Source of the DNA: an uncultured Pelagibacteraceae bacterium
Lineage (GTDB): Bacteria; Pseudomonadota; Alphaproteobacteria; Pelagibacterales; Pelagibacteraceae
Reading direction: 5' to 3'
DNA: 64,000 nucleotides
Assembly: GCA_902599955.1 (NCBI GenBank)
Contig: CACKHK010000001.1
Coordinates: forward strand, 1 to 64,000
How positions within the stretch are numbered: the stretch's first letter is position 1; each line of letters opens with the position of its first letter. The notes under the pieces are model-generated. The model saw only the letters and a program-made list of their open reading frames with translations. It made no database searches and was not told where the DNA came from. Positions 8,531 to 18,250 of this stretch are shown here, piece by piece. A program made the translations under genes and the position numbers.

Positions 8531-10126
8531 TTAAGATATTTTTAATTCTTTATACTTATTCTTTTCAACTTTTATGCATTCATTTTTATATTTTGGCATT
8601 CCACCAGGATAAGGTAAAAAAGTCTTTGGCTTACCAGGTATATTGTCGCCTTTATACCATGAGCTTTTAGCTTTCATGAATAATGTTTTTTTAACTGAAT
8701 TCATAATTTCTTTTTGCCATTTTTTTGCTGCAAGATTGGTGGTTTCAATACTTTTTTTTTTATTTTTTTCTAAATATTTAATGCAATTTGTAATCCAATT
8801 AACATGTTGCTCTATTTGTACTGGGACATTTGTTAAAACTGATGGGCTACCAGGCCCGCTCACAATAAATAAATTTGGAAAATTTGGAACAAGAAGGCCT
8901 AAGAAACTTTTAGGACCTTTGCTCCAAAATTTAGATAAATTTATACCTTTTTTACCAGTTATATTTAGTTTTAAAATTGATCCAGTTAATGCATCAAAAC
9001 CTGTTGCAAAAATAATTTTATCCAAAATGTATTCACCTTTATTAGTTTTAATGCCTCTTTTTGTTATTTTAATTATTGGACTTTGCTTTAAGTCAACTAA
9101 TTCGACATTTTTTTTATTAAACATCTCATAATAATTTGTATTTAAAGTAGGTCTTTTAGATGTAAAAGGATGGTCAAAATTAGTTAATATATCAGCATAT
9201 TTTTTATTTTTTACTGTTGAATATATTTTACTCTTTATAAAGTTAACTGCTGTTTGATTTGCTTTGATATTTTTTACTATATCATTAAATGTTGCCCTAA
9301 AAGATAGAGTTCCATACTGCCAAGATTTTTCATAAAGTGAATTTCTTTTTGTCTCGTTATAATCAAAGTCAGATTTTTTAGGAAATTCAAAAGGATGTCC
9401 TCCAGGAGTTCTTTTTAAAAAATTTCTAAGTTTTTTGAAATTTTTTTTATAATTTTTAATATTTTCTTTAGTTAGTTTTCTATTTCTAGCTGGAATACTA
9501 AAGTTTGGTGTTCTTTGAAATAAAATTAATTTTTTAGCTTTTTTTGCAATTTCAGGCGCTATCTGGATTCCAGTGGAACCCGTTCCTACTTGTCCTACAA
9601 TTTTGTTTTTATAGTTTATTTTCTTTTTAGGCCATCTTCCACTGTGATGTAATTGACCTCTAAACTGATTAATTCCTTTTATTTTTGGAAGATTTATAGA
9701 TGACAAAGATCCTACAGCACATATTAAATATTTGGTGTAATATTTTTTTTTATTATTTGTTTGAATTTTCCATAAATTATTTTTTTCTATATATTTTGCT
9801 GAAATTACTTTTTGGTTAAAAACTATATTTTTTTTTAATTTTAGTTCATTTGAAAAATATTTTAGATATTTTAAAATTACTTTTTGCTTTGGATATCTTT
9901 CTTTCCAAGTCCAATTTTTAAAAATTTTTTCAGAAAAGGTAAAACCATAGGTAAAACTCTCAGAATCACAACGAGCACCTGGATATGTATTCCAATACCA
10001 TGTGCCACCAATATCTTTTCCTTCTTCGATAACTAAAGTATTTAATTTTAATTTATCTCTTAAACAGTGAAGTTGATATAAGCCTGAAAATCCGGCACCT
10101 ATTATTATACAATCTAACTTTTGCAC
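8531..10126 (-). CDS. Flavin-containing monooxygenase, type I Baeyer-Villiger-like
   Basis: Two Rossmann motifs (GAGFSG; GTGSTG) and FxGxxxHxxxWP fingerprint as 'FRGQLHHSGRWP'. Confidence 0.88.
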   Translation of the reverse strand: MQKLDCIIIGAGFSGLYQLHCLRDKLKLNTLVIEEGKDIGGTWYWNTYPGARCDSESFTYGFTFSEKIFKNWTWKERYPKQKVILKYLKYFSNELKLKKNIVFNQKVISAKYIEKNNLWKIQTNNKKKYYTKYLICAVGSLSSINLPKIKGINQFRGQLHHSGRWPKKKINYKNKIVGQVGTGSTGIQIAPEIAKKAKKLILFQRTPNFSIPARNRKLTKENIKNYKKNFKKLRNFLKRTPGGHPFEFPKKSDFDYNETKRNSLYEKSWQYGTLSFRATFNDIVKNIKANQTAVNFIKSKIYSTVKNKKYADILTNFDHPFTSKRPTLNTNYYEMFNKKNVELVDLKQSPIIKITKRGIKTNKGEYILDKIIFATGFDALTGSILKLNITGKKGINLSKFWSKGPKSFLGLLVPNFPNLFIVSGPGSPSVLTNVPVQIEQHVNWITNCIKYLEKNKKKSIETTNLAAKKWQKEIMNSVKKTLFMKAKSSWYKGDNIPGKPKTFLPYPGGMPKYKNECIKVEKNKYKELKIS

Positions 10127-10132
10127 TTAAAA

Positions 10133-10894
10133 TTATATGGTGTGATCTTTAAAAATTTTATTATTAGCTTTATCAGTGCCACTTACCAAGTGTAATTGGC
10201 GCTGTAATGAATAACCAATCTTTTTTTCAATTTCCCTTGCCCCTTCATGATCAAACAAACTTGTTGCAGGCATATACCTATATGTTAGGCCAGCTCTCCT
10301 TTTTCCAGAGTAGTTTGCTTTTGATCCATGAAATAAATAAACATCATGTATTGAGAACATGCCAGGTTGCAACGTAACATACTTTGATTTTTCTTTTAAT
10401 TTATCAATATTTTTTAATGTTTGATTTAAGGTTATATTTTTCTTGTCTAACGTTTTATGCTCAGCAAGGCTTTTGTTCAGATGTGATCCTGGAATATATT
10501 GAAGAGGTCCATTTTCAGATGTAACCTCATCAATGGCCAACCAAATAGTAACTGACTCTAATGGTTTAATTGGCCAATACTCTCCATCTTGGTGCCAAGG
10601 TGTTTCATTTCCAGTTTTTTGTGCTTTGCAGAATAATGACGAACCCCATAAAATAATATCCTCGCCTATCAGTTGTTTAACTTCATTAATAATTTCTGGA
10701 TAAAGTGCAAATTTTAAAAAAGCTTCATCTCTCTCATATAAACCACTTACAAATTCATTATTTTCATTTTTATGCTCCAAAAGATATTTATCTAGGGCTA
10801 AATTTAATTCTTTTACTTTTTGCTCAGATAAGCATGTTGGACTTTTAATTAATCCTTCGTTTTGATAAATATTTATTTGATCATCGTTTAGCAT
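10133..10894 (-). CDS. Phytanoyl-CoA dioxygenase (PhyH)-family protein
   Basis: Fe ligand motif 'WHQDGEYWPI', 'ENGPLQYIPGSH', distal 'FHGSKANYSGKRRAGLTYRYMP'. Confidence 0.88.
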   Translation of the reverse strand: MLNDDQINIYQNEGLIKSPTCLSEQKVKELNLALDKYLLEHKNENNEFVSGLYERDEAFLKFALYPEIINEVKQLIGEDIILWGSSLFCKAQKTGNETPWHQDGEYWPIKPLESVTIWLAIDEVTSENGPLQYIPGSHLNKSLAEHKTLDKKNITLNQTLKNIDKLKEKSKYVTLQPGMFSIHDVYLFHGSKANYSGKRRAGLTYRYMPATSLFDHEGAREIEKKIGYSLQRQLHLVSGTDKANNKIFKDHTI

Positions 10895-10959
10895 GGTTAA
10901 ATTTAGCAGATATAAATATTATTATCTATATGTTATTAGAATTTAAGAAATTAAATTAA

Positions 10960-12561
10960 ATGGAAAATTTTGATTACGTAATTTTAGGGGCCGGTTCAGC
11001 TGGATGTGTTTTGGCTAATAGACTAAGTGCTAATCCAAAACATAGAGTTTTATTAATTGAAGCGGGAAGCAAAGATACCAATCCATGGATACATATTCCA
11101 GGTGGCTATTTTAAAACAATGTTAAACCCTAAAACAGATTGGTGTTTTCAAACAGAAAAAGAGAAATATTGTGATAATAGAGAAATGGTTTATCCAAGGG
11201 GTAAAACATTGGGTGGAAGTTCCTCTATCAATGGAATGCTTTATATAAGAGGCCAGTCTAATGATTTTAATTACTGGAGACAGCTTGGTAATGTTGGTTG
11301 GTCTTGGGAAGATGTTCTTCCATATTTTAAAAAATCTGAAGATTTCCAATTTGGTGAAAACGAATTTCATGGATCTGGAGGTCCTTTAGCTGTTCAAGAA
11401 ATAAGAGGAACATTTAAAGTTTGTGATCTTTTTATGGATGCAGCAGAAGAGTTTGGACATAAAAGAACTGATGATTTTAATAATGGAGATAACGAGGGCA
11501 TGGGTTATTTTCCTTTTACAGTTAGAAATGGACTGAGATGTAGCACAGCAGTTGGATATCTAAATCCCGTAAAAAAAAGAAAGAATTTAAAAGTTGTAAC
11601 AAATGCTCATGTTAAGAATATTGAGTTCGATAATAAAAAAGCAGACAAAGTAAATTACTGGATTGGTAACAATGTAATATCTGTAAAAGCAAATAAGGAA
11701 GTGATTTTAAGTTCTGGAACAATTGGTTCTCCTCATATTCTTCAAGCCTCAGGTATTGGTCCAGGTGAATTGTTAAAAAAAAATAACGTAAATGTTGTTA
11801 AAGATCACCCTGGAGTAGGAATGAATTTAACTGACCATTTAATGCTCAGACCAGTTTACAAAGTCAAAAATTTAGAGAGTTTAAATGATATTTATTACAG
11901 TATGACTAAAAAATTTATGACAGGACTTAAATATCTTTTATTTAGAAAAGGACCGCTTACTGTTGGGGCTAGTTATTTATGTGGCTTTGTCAAAAGTGAT
12001 CCACACTTGGCAACTCCTAACTTACAGTTTCACGTTTCTCCTGCTAGTACAGATGTATTAGGCAAAGGATCTCTTCATAAATTTACAGCATTTACTCCTA
12101 GTATAACGAATGTAAGACCTACTAGCAGAGGTTCTATTGAACTAAAATCTTCAGATACAAGAGTGTCCCCAAAAATTAAAATGAATTATTTGTCTACAGA
12201 TGAAGACAGAGAAATTGCAGGCAAAGCATTAAAAATTACAAGAAACATTGTAATGAATTCTAAAGCATACAAAAAATATGAACCAGAGGAATATAGGCCA
12301 GGTATTCATATCACAGATAATGAGGAATTAGCTAAAGAGGCAGGAAAATTTTGTAGTACTATTTTTCATCCTGTAAGCACTTGTAGGATGGGTTCGGATG
12401 AAAATGCAGTGGTATCTGATAGATTAGTGGCTCATGGCTTGAAAAATTTAAGAATTGTTGATGCATCTGTTATGCCATCGATAACCTCAGGAAATACTAA
12501 TGCACCTACTATTATGATTGCTGAAAAAGCAGCAGATATGATAATAGAAGATGCTAGATGA
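10960..12561 (+). CDS. GMC-family FAD oxidoreductase (choline dehydrogenase-like)
   Basis: 'YVILGAGSAGCVLANRLS', 'GGSSSINGMLYIRG', C-term 'FHPVSTCRMG...RIVDASVMPSITSGNTNAPTIMIAEKAADMI'. Confidence 0.93.
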   Translation: MENFDYVILGAGSAGCVLANRLSANPKHRVLLIEAGSKDTNPWIHIPGGYFKTMLNPKTDWCFQTEKEKYCDNREMVYPRGKTLGGSSSINGMLYIRGQSNDFNYWRQLGNVGWSWEDVLPYFKKSEDFQFGENEFHGSGGPLAVQEIRGTFKVCDLFMDAAEEFGHKRTDDFNNGDNEGMGYFPFTVRNGLRCSTAVGYLNPVKKRKNLKVVTNAHVKNIEFDNKKADKVNYWIGNNVISVKANKEVILSSGTIGSPHILQASGIGPGELLKKNNVNVVKDHPGVGMNLTDHLMLRPVYKVKNLESLNDIYYSMTKKFMTGLKYLLFRKGPLTVGASYLCGFVKSDPHLATPNLQFHVSPASTDVLGKGSLHKFTAFTPSITNVRPTSRGSIELKSSDTRVSPKIKMNYLSTDEDREIAGKALKITRNIVMNSKAYKKYEPEEYRPGIHITDNEELAKEAGKFCSTIFHPVSTCRMGSDENAVVSDRLVAHGLKNLRIVDASVMPSITSGNTNAPTIMIAEKAADMIIEDAR

Positions 12562-13133
12562 CAGAAGAAATTACAATTTTTTTTCAAATAATATTTATTG
12601 ATTTAATTCTTGCTGGGGATAACGCAATTATTATAGGAATGGTTGCATCTAAGTTTCCTCCAGAACAAAGAAAAAAAATAATTTTCTGGGGAATTGGTGG
12701 AGCAGTAATATTAAGAATTTTATTAACGCTCATAACTGCTTACCTTTTACAAATAACAGGCCTAAGACTTTTAGGAGGTTTGTTGTTGTTATACATAGTT
12801 TACAAGCTTTATGTGGATGTAATTAAAAATTCACAAAATGATGAGGAAAATATCAAAGTAGATAGTTCATCTATGCTTAAAGCAATTTGGACTGTTTTGT
12901 TAGCTGATTTTACTATGAGTTTAGATAATGTATTGGGTGTAGCAGGTGCTGCCAAAGATCATTACTATTTATTAGTTTTTGGTCTTGTTTTATCAATTAT
13001 ATTAATGGCAACTGCTGCAACATTAATTTCTCGATGGATTAAAGAGTACAAATGGATAGCTTGGGTTGGTTTATTTGCTATATTATTTGTTGCAATTGAT
13101 TTAATTTATACGGACATCAAGTTATTTATTTAA
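12558..13133 (+). CDS. TerC/YjbE-family integral membrane protein
   Basis: 'IFIDLILAGDNAIIIGM' and 'ADFTMSLDNVLGVAGAA' repeats. Confidence 0.88.
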   Translation: MTEEITIFFQIIFIDLILAGDNAIIIGMVASKFPPEQRKKIIFWGIGGAVILRILLTLITAYLLQITGLRLLGGLLLLYIVYKLYVDVIKNSQNDEENIKVDSSSMLKAIWTVLLADFTMSLDNVLGVAGAAKDHYYLLVFGLVLSIILMATAATLISRWIKEYKWIAWVGLFAILFVAIDLIYTDIKLFI

Positions 13134-13892
13134 ATGTATTTAAAAAAAATTAATCTTAAAGGGAAATATGCTCTTGTAACAGGAGCTGGTAAAGGCTTAG
13201 GACGCGCTTGTTCAATTGCGCTAGCTGAAGCAGGAGCAACGATTATTGGTTTGAGTAGAACATCGTCTGATCTTGATAAATTAGAAAAGGACATAAAAAA
13301 AGTCAAAAGTAAATTAATCAAAATTAATTGTGATGTAATGAACTATAGCGAATTACAGAAAAAATTAAAAAAAATAAAAATTATTGATATCCTTGTAAAT
13401 AATGCAGGGACCAATATCCCAGAACCATTTGAGAAGATAAAACAGCAAAGTATGAATTATTTGGTAGATCTAAACTTAAAAGCTGCATTTAATGTTGCAC
13501 AGTTAGTTGTAAAGAAAATGATTAAAAATAAAAAAAGAACTGGATCAATTATAAATATGTCATCTCAACTTGGTCATGTAGGTATGTCCGGTAGAAATAT
13601 TTACAATATGACTAAATTTGGAATCGAAGGTTTAACAAAGGGTATGGGTGTAGAGTTAGCAACAAAAAATATCAGAGTAAATACAGTTGCTCCGACATTT
13701 GTTGAAACCCCTATGGTAAAAAAATTTTTTAAAAATAAAAAGTTCAAAAATTTGGCTTTAGGCAATATTCCTATGGGCAAAGCAGCTAAAGAGAGTGATG
13801 TAGCTACAGCTGTATGTTTTTTAGCATCAGATGCTGCTGCAATGATAACTGGATCATCTATTCTGATAGATGGAGGATGGACAGCAAAATAA
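13134..13892 (+). CDS. SDR-family oxidoreductase
   Basis: TGAGKGLGRA, NNAG, YNMTK motifs. Confidence 0.92.
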   Translation: MYLKKINLKGKYALVTGAGKGLGRACSIALAEAGATIIGLSRTSSDLDKLEKDIKKVKSKLIKINCDVMNYSELQKKLKKIKIIDILVNNAGTNIPEPFEKIKQQSMNYLVDLNLKAAFNVAQLVVKKMIKNKKRTGSIINMSSQLGHVGMSGRNIYNMTKFGIEGLTKGMGVELATKNIRVNTVAPTFVETPMVKKFFKNKKFKNLALGNIPMGKAAKESDVATAVCFLASDAAAMITGSSILIDGGWTAK

Positions 13893-14680
13893 TGAAAAAA
13901 CTGTTGCTAATACTAGCAATTTTTTTTCCAACAAATATTTTAGCAATTGAATTTGATGGTAAATTTATTCAAGGTCATTTTATTCTAGGAAAAACAGATC
14001 CTAACTCAAAAATAATAATTGATAAAAAAGATGTCAAAGTATCGAATGATGGCTATTTTGTTTTTGGAATTGATCGAGATAGGAAGTTTGATGTTTTGAT
14101 AACAAAAATTACTAACGGTAAATCAGAAAAAATAATCAAAAAAGTTTTTAAACGTAAGTATAATATTCAAAGAATTGATGGATTGCCTGAAAATAAAGTA
14201 ACACCACCTGAGTCTGTTTATAAAAGAATAAAAAAAGAAAATGGAAAAATTGGAGAAGCTAGAGCAATTAATTCAAATTTAACTTTTTTTTCTGAAAAAT
14301 TTATTATGCCTGTTGAAGGTATAATTAGTGGAGTTTATGGAAGCCAAAGAATTCTCAATGGTAAACCAAGATGGCCTCATTACGGTATAGATATTGCAGC
14401 AAAAAAAGGAACAGAGATTAAATCCTCTGGTACTGGAATAGTTACCATGGCTGAAAATGACCTTTATTACACTGGAGGTACTATTATTATGGATCATGGT
14501 CATGGTATATCAACAATTTATTCTCATCTTGATAATGTGATGGTTGAAGTTGGAGATTTGATTAAAAAAGGAGATATAATAGGAACTGTTGGTTCAACAG
14601 GTAGATCAACTGGTCCACATTTAGATTTTAGAATAAATTGGTTTCAAACAAGGCTTGATCCAATGACAGTTCTTCAATAG
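13892..14680 (+). CDS. M23-family metallopeptidase-like protein, exported
   Basis: ATG at 13892 (TAATG overlap with SDR stop) gives MKKLLLILAIFFPTNILA signal peptide; 'PHYGIDIAAKKGTEI...STIYSHLDNVMVEVGDLIKKGDIIGTVGSTGRSTGPHLDFRINW'. Confidence 0.88.
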   Translation: MKKLLLILAIFFPTNILAIEFDGKFIQGHFILGKTDPNSKIIIDKKDVKVSNDGYFVFGIDRDRKFDVLITKITNGKSEKIIKKVFKRKYNIQRIDGLPENKVTPPESVYKRIKKENGKIGEARAINSNLTFFSEKFIMPVEGIISGVYGSQRILNGKPRWPHYGIDIAAKKGTEIKSSGTGIVTMAENDLYYTGGTIIMDHGHGISTIYSHLDNVMVEVGDLIKKGDIIGTVGSTGRSTGPHLDFRINWFQTRLDPMTVLQ

Positions 14681-14689
14681 GCTATAGAT

Positions 14690-15460
14690 ATGAAAAATGA
14701 TATTCAATCAGTGTCAAAGAAATTAGTAAAGGCTTATAATAGTAATAAACTTATCAATCCAATTCCTGAAAAATTCTGTAAGAATATAAAATTAGCACAT
14801 AAACTAAGATTGTTATGTGAAAGTAAAATTAAGGATACAAAAGTTGGTTTTAAAGCGGGAGGTACAATAATTGCTCTCTTAAAAAAATTAAAAGAAAAAG
14901 AGCCATTTCATTCGACTGTATTTGGAAAAAATTTAATTAAATCTGGAGGAAGAGTAAAAATTAATAAATATGCTTTAGGCACTGAAGTAGAGGTTTACTA
15001 TATAATTAAAAAAAAATTTTTTGACTTTAAAGGAAAATTAAATTCAAAGAGTATAACAAAATTTATTACTCATATGGGTCCTTGCATTGAGGTTGTTGGA
15101 TTTAGACAGAAAAAAAAAGGTATTAAATATTTAGGCGACTTATGTAGTGATTTTGGTGTGAATATTAAATTTATTGTTGGAACTAAGAAAAAATTTAAAA
15201 AAATAAATTTCAGCAATTTAAAAACAAATTTAAAAAATAAAAAAGGATTAAACGTAAACGGTAATACAAATACTGTTTATATAAACCCACTAAATTCTTT
15301 AAAATTTGTTCTTAACAAAATAAGAAAAGAGAAAGTTTCTTTAGATAAAGATTTTTATGTATTTACTGGCTCAACGGTTGGTGTTGTGCCAATTAAAAGC
15401 AAAGGTGAATATATTGGTAAAGTAGACAAACTTGGTACTGTTAGAACAATTATCAATTAA
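14690..15460 (+). CDS. 2-keto-4-pentenoate hydratase/fumarylacetoacetase-family-like protein
   Basis: 256 aa; 'VGFKAGGT', C-term 'FVFTGSTVGVVPIKSKGEYIGKVDKLGTVRTIIN' resembles the hydratase family; YVFTGS read as DFYVFTGS. Confidence 0.65.
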   Translation: MKNDIQSVSKKLVKAYNSNKLINPIPEKFCKNIKLAHKLRLLCESKIKDTKVGFKAGGTIIALLKKLKEKEPFHSTVFGKNLIKSGGRVKINKYALGTEVEVYYIIKKKFFDFKGKLNSKSITKFITHMGPCIEVVGFRQKKKGIKYLGDLCSDFGVNIKFIVGTKKKFKKINFSNLKTNLKNKKGLNVNGNTNTVYINPLNSLKFVLNKIRKEKVSLDKDFYVFTGSTVGVVPIKSKGEYIGKVDKLGTVRTIIN

Positions 15461-16611
15461 TGGGTCTTCATTTTTCTGTAGGAGAATTCAAAAGTCGAAA
15501 AGATAAGATAATTAAACTTTTAAAAGAGGAAAAATTAGATGCTCTCCTTATGTTTAGGCAGGAGTCGATGTATTGGCTCACTGGATATGACACATTTGGG
15601 TATGTTTTTTTTCAAACATTAGTTTTGGATCAAAAAGGTAATATAATTTTATTAACAAGAGCTCCAGATTTAAGACAAGCACAAAATACATCAAATATTA
15701 ATGATGTCAGAATATGGGTTGATAAAAATGGATCAAACCCAACTGAAGATCTTAAAGTTATTTTAGATGAATTAAATTTAAAAGGTAAAAAAATTGGAAT
15801 TGAATATGAAGCATACGGATTAACTGGTCGAAATGCTTTAACGCTTAATAAATCTTTAGAAAATTACTGCTCAATAGAAGACAGTTCTGAATTAGTTACT
15901 AAATTAAGAGTTATAAAATCCAATGAGGAAATTGATTATGTAAAAAAGGCGGCAAATTTAGCTGACAAAGCTTTAAGTGAGGTTTGGAAACATGCAAAAG
16001 CAGGTGTGAGTGAGTCTAAGATTTTAGCTGAAATGAATAAAGTTATATTTGAAGGTGGTGGTGATTATCCAGCAAATGAATTTATAATTGGATCTGGTAA
16101 AAATGCACTTTTGTGTCGATACCAAGCTGAAAAACAAATTTTAAATTCTCAAGATCAACTGACAATTGAGTGGGCTGGAACTTACAGACATTATCACTCG
16201 GCAATGTTTCGAACTATTCCTATAGGAAAAGCTGATCCAAAACATTATAAGATGCATGAAGCTTGTATTGAGACTTTAAATAATTGTGAAAATAAATTGA
16301 AGGCAGGAAATAAAATTGGTGAAGTGTTTGATGTTCATGCAAAAACTTTTGATGATTTAGGTTATAAAAATTCTAGAATGAATGCGTGTGGCTATTCTTT
16401 AGGGGCAACCTTTTCACCTAATTGGATGGATTGGCCAATGTTATACACTGGAAATCCATATGTAATTAAACCAGGAAATGTATTTTTTATGCATATGATA
16501 TTAATGGACTCTGAAAATAATTTAGCAATGAACTTAGGTGAAACTTACCTAGTCACAGAAAGTGGAAACGAAAGACTTGGCAATCAAAAACTTGATTTAG
16601 TCGTTATTTGA
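15460..16611 (+). CDS. M24-fold (Xaa-Pro peptidase/creatinase-like) protein, probable non-canonical metal site
   Basis: 383 aa; 'QESMYWLTGYDTFGYVFFQ', 'LRVIKSNEEIDYVKKAANLADKAL', 'ACGYSLGATFSPNWMDWPMLYTGNP'. Confidence 0.82.
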   Translation: MGLHFSVGEFKSRKDKIIKLLKEEKLDALLMFRQESMYWLTGYDTFGYVFFQTLVLDQKGNIILLTRAPDLRQAQNTSNINDVRIWVDKNGSNPTEDLKVILDELNLKGKKIGIEYEAYGLTGRNALTLNKSLENYCSIEDSSELVTKLRVIKSNEEIDYVKKAANLADKALSEVWKHAKAGVSESKILAEMNKVIFEGGGDYPANEFIIGSGKNALLCRYQAEKQILNSQDQLTIEWAGTYRHYHSAMFRTIPIGKADPKHYKMHEACIETLNNCENKLKAGNKIGEVFDVHAKTFDDLGYKNSRMNACGYSLGATFSPNWMDWPMLYTGNPYVIKPGNVFFMHMILMDSENNLAMNLGETYLVTESGNERLGNQKLDLVVI

Positions 16612-16622
16612 TAAAAAAAGTT

Positions 16623-17615
16623 TTACATTCCCCATCTCATTGCCGCTGTATGAACTGGAGAGTCCCAATGCTTTAAGATTTCATCATCACATTTGAGAAG
16701 AGTAATTGAAGCACCTTGCATTTCAAGTGATGTACAATAATTTCCAACTAAACTTTTTGTTACTTGAACACCCTTTGATTGCAAAATTTGACATGCATCC
16801 TCGTAAACTAAATATAATTCTGTTAAAGGAGTGCCTCCCATTCCATTTACGAAAAGTAAATTCTTTTCATTTTTTTCTGGTTTTAAATTATCTAAAATAG
16901 CTTCAAGAATATTTCCTACAATCGTTTTTGAGGGTTGAATTTTTTCTCTTTTTCTTCCTGGCTCACCGTGGATCCCTACACCAAACTCCATTTCATCATC
17001 GCCAATATCGAAAGTAGGTTTTCCTGCAGCAGGAACAGTACAGCTTGTAAATGCAACTCCCATCGTACCAGCGTTTTTATTTACTTTTTCACCAAGTTTT
17101 TTACATTCTTCGAGTGATCCACTATGTTCAGCTAAGGATCCAACTATTTTTTCTACTAATACAGTTGCTGCAACACCTCTTCTACCGGTAGTAAATGTAG
17201 AGTCTTCAACAGCAACATCATCGTTAGTGACAATACTATCATTTTTACCAGAGTACATTTCAGCTCCCATTTGAAAGTTCATTATGTCTCCAGAATAATT
17301 TTTAACAATAAATAAAACCCCTGCGCCACTATCTACATGTTCTGCTGCTGCTTGCATTTGATCAGGCGTTGGTGCTGAAAATACAAAACCTGGGCATGCA
17401 GCATCTAACATTCCATGACCAACAAATCCTCCATGCATTGGTTCATGACCACTTCCGCCGCCTGAAATTAGGGAGACTTTTCCATCTTTGGTTTTATTTT
17501 TTCTTGAAACAAAACTTGGGTCTAGATTGACGTTTATAATGTCGCTATGTGCCTTACCAAAACCTGTAAGGCTCTCCTTTAAAAAATCATCATTATTGTT
17601 AATAAATTTTTTCAT
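16623..17615 (-). CDS. dhaK: Dihydroxyacetone kinase subunit DhaK-like
   Basis: 'ISGGGSGHEPMHGGFVGHGMLDAACPG', 'GVGIHGEPG' covalent-His motif. Confidence 0.92.
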   Translation of the reverse strand: MKKFINNNDDFLKESLTGFGKAHSDIINVNLDPSFVSRKNKTKDGKVSLISGGGSGHEPMHGGFVGHGMLDAACPGFVFSAPTPDQMQAAAEHVDSGAGVLFIVKNYSGDIMNFQMGAEMYSGKNDSIVTNDDVAVEDSTFTTGRRGVAATVLVEKIVGSLAEHSGSLEECKKLGEKVNKNAGTMGVAFTSCTVPAAGKPTFDIGDDEMEFGVGIHGEPGRKREKIQPSKTIVGNILEAILDNLKPEKNEKNLLFVNGMGGTPLTELYLVYEDACQILQSKGVQVTKSLVGNYCTSLEMQGASITLLKCDDEILKHWDSPVHTAAMRWGM

Positions 17616-17623
17616 TTTCCCTC

Positions 17624-18250
17624 CTAATTATTAATTACTGATTTACAAATTGTATCGATTATAAGCTGAGAAGAACGGGCTCCAGGATCTATATGTCCTT
17701 TTGCACGTTCACCTAAAAAAGAAGCTCTACCTTTTGTGGCTAACATATCTTTTGTGGATAACATTCTTTCTTCAGCAATTTTTATTACTTCATTTAAACC
17801 TGATTTAAATTCACTTTCATTTTTTAATTCGTTAAGTTTTTCTGAAACTGGTATTAAAACATCCATCATAGTCTTTTCTCCAACATCAGCTTTTCCTCTT
17901 TCTTTCATTGCTTTAATTCCACTAATAATCATTTCACATGCTTTATTAAAATCAACATCTTTATCTAGATCAGGAGATTTAGCCATGGTCATAAAAAAAG
18001 TTCCAAATAATGCGCCTGATGATCCACCGATACCTGACAGGACTTTCATTGCTATCATATTTAAAGCTTTGGCTAATGGTAAATCTTTGATTGAATCTTC
18101 AAGTTCAACAACTAACTTTAAACCTCTTTGAATGTTAAAAATATGGTCTCCATCTCCAATTTTTTGATCAAGAACCTCTATTTCAGCAGAATTTTCATCT
18201 ATAACTTTTTGGATACCTTTTGCTTGAGAAATTAAAAAACTAACGCTCAT
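17624..18250 (-). CDS. dhaL: Dihydroxyacetone kinase subunit DhaL-like
   Basis: 'LDQKIGDGDHIFNIQRG' (GDGDHG-type Mg/ADP motif), 'GGSSGALFGTFFM', 'TKGRASFLGERAKGHIDPGARSS'; start chosen at MSVSFLISQ. Confidence 0.9.
   Translation of the reverse strand: MSVSFLISQAKGIQKVIDENSAEIEVLDQKIGDGDHIFNIQRGLKLVVELEDSIKDLPLAKALNMIAMKVLSGIGGSSGALFGTFFMTMAKSPDLDKDVDFNKACEMIISGIKAMKERGKADVGEKTMMDVLIPVSEKLNELKNESEFKSGLNEVIKIAEERMLSTKDMLATKGRASFLGERAKGHIDPGARSSQLIIDTICKSVINN

Noticed and set aside
8643-9131. 162-aa plus-strand ORF opposite the monooxygenase
   Set aside because: Antisense of a CDS with complete FAD/NADPH/BVMO motifs
17736-18131. 131-aa plus-strand ORF opposite dhaL
   Set aside because: Antisense to DhaL with canonical motifs; Ser/Ile-rich composition, no recognisable domain
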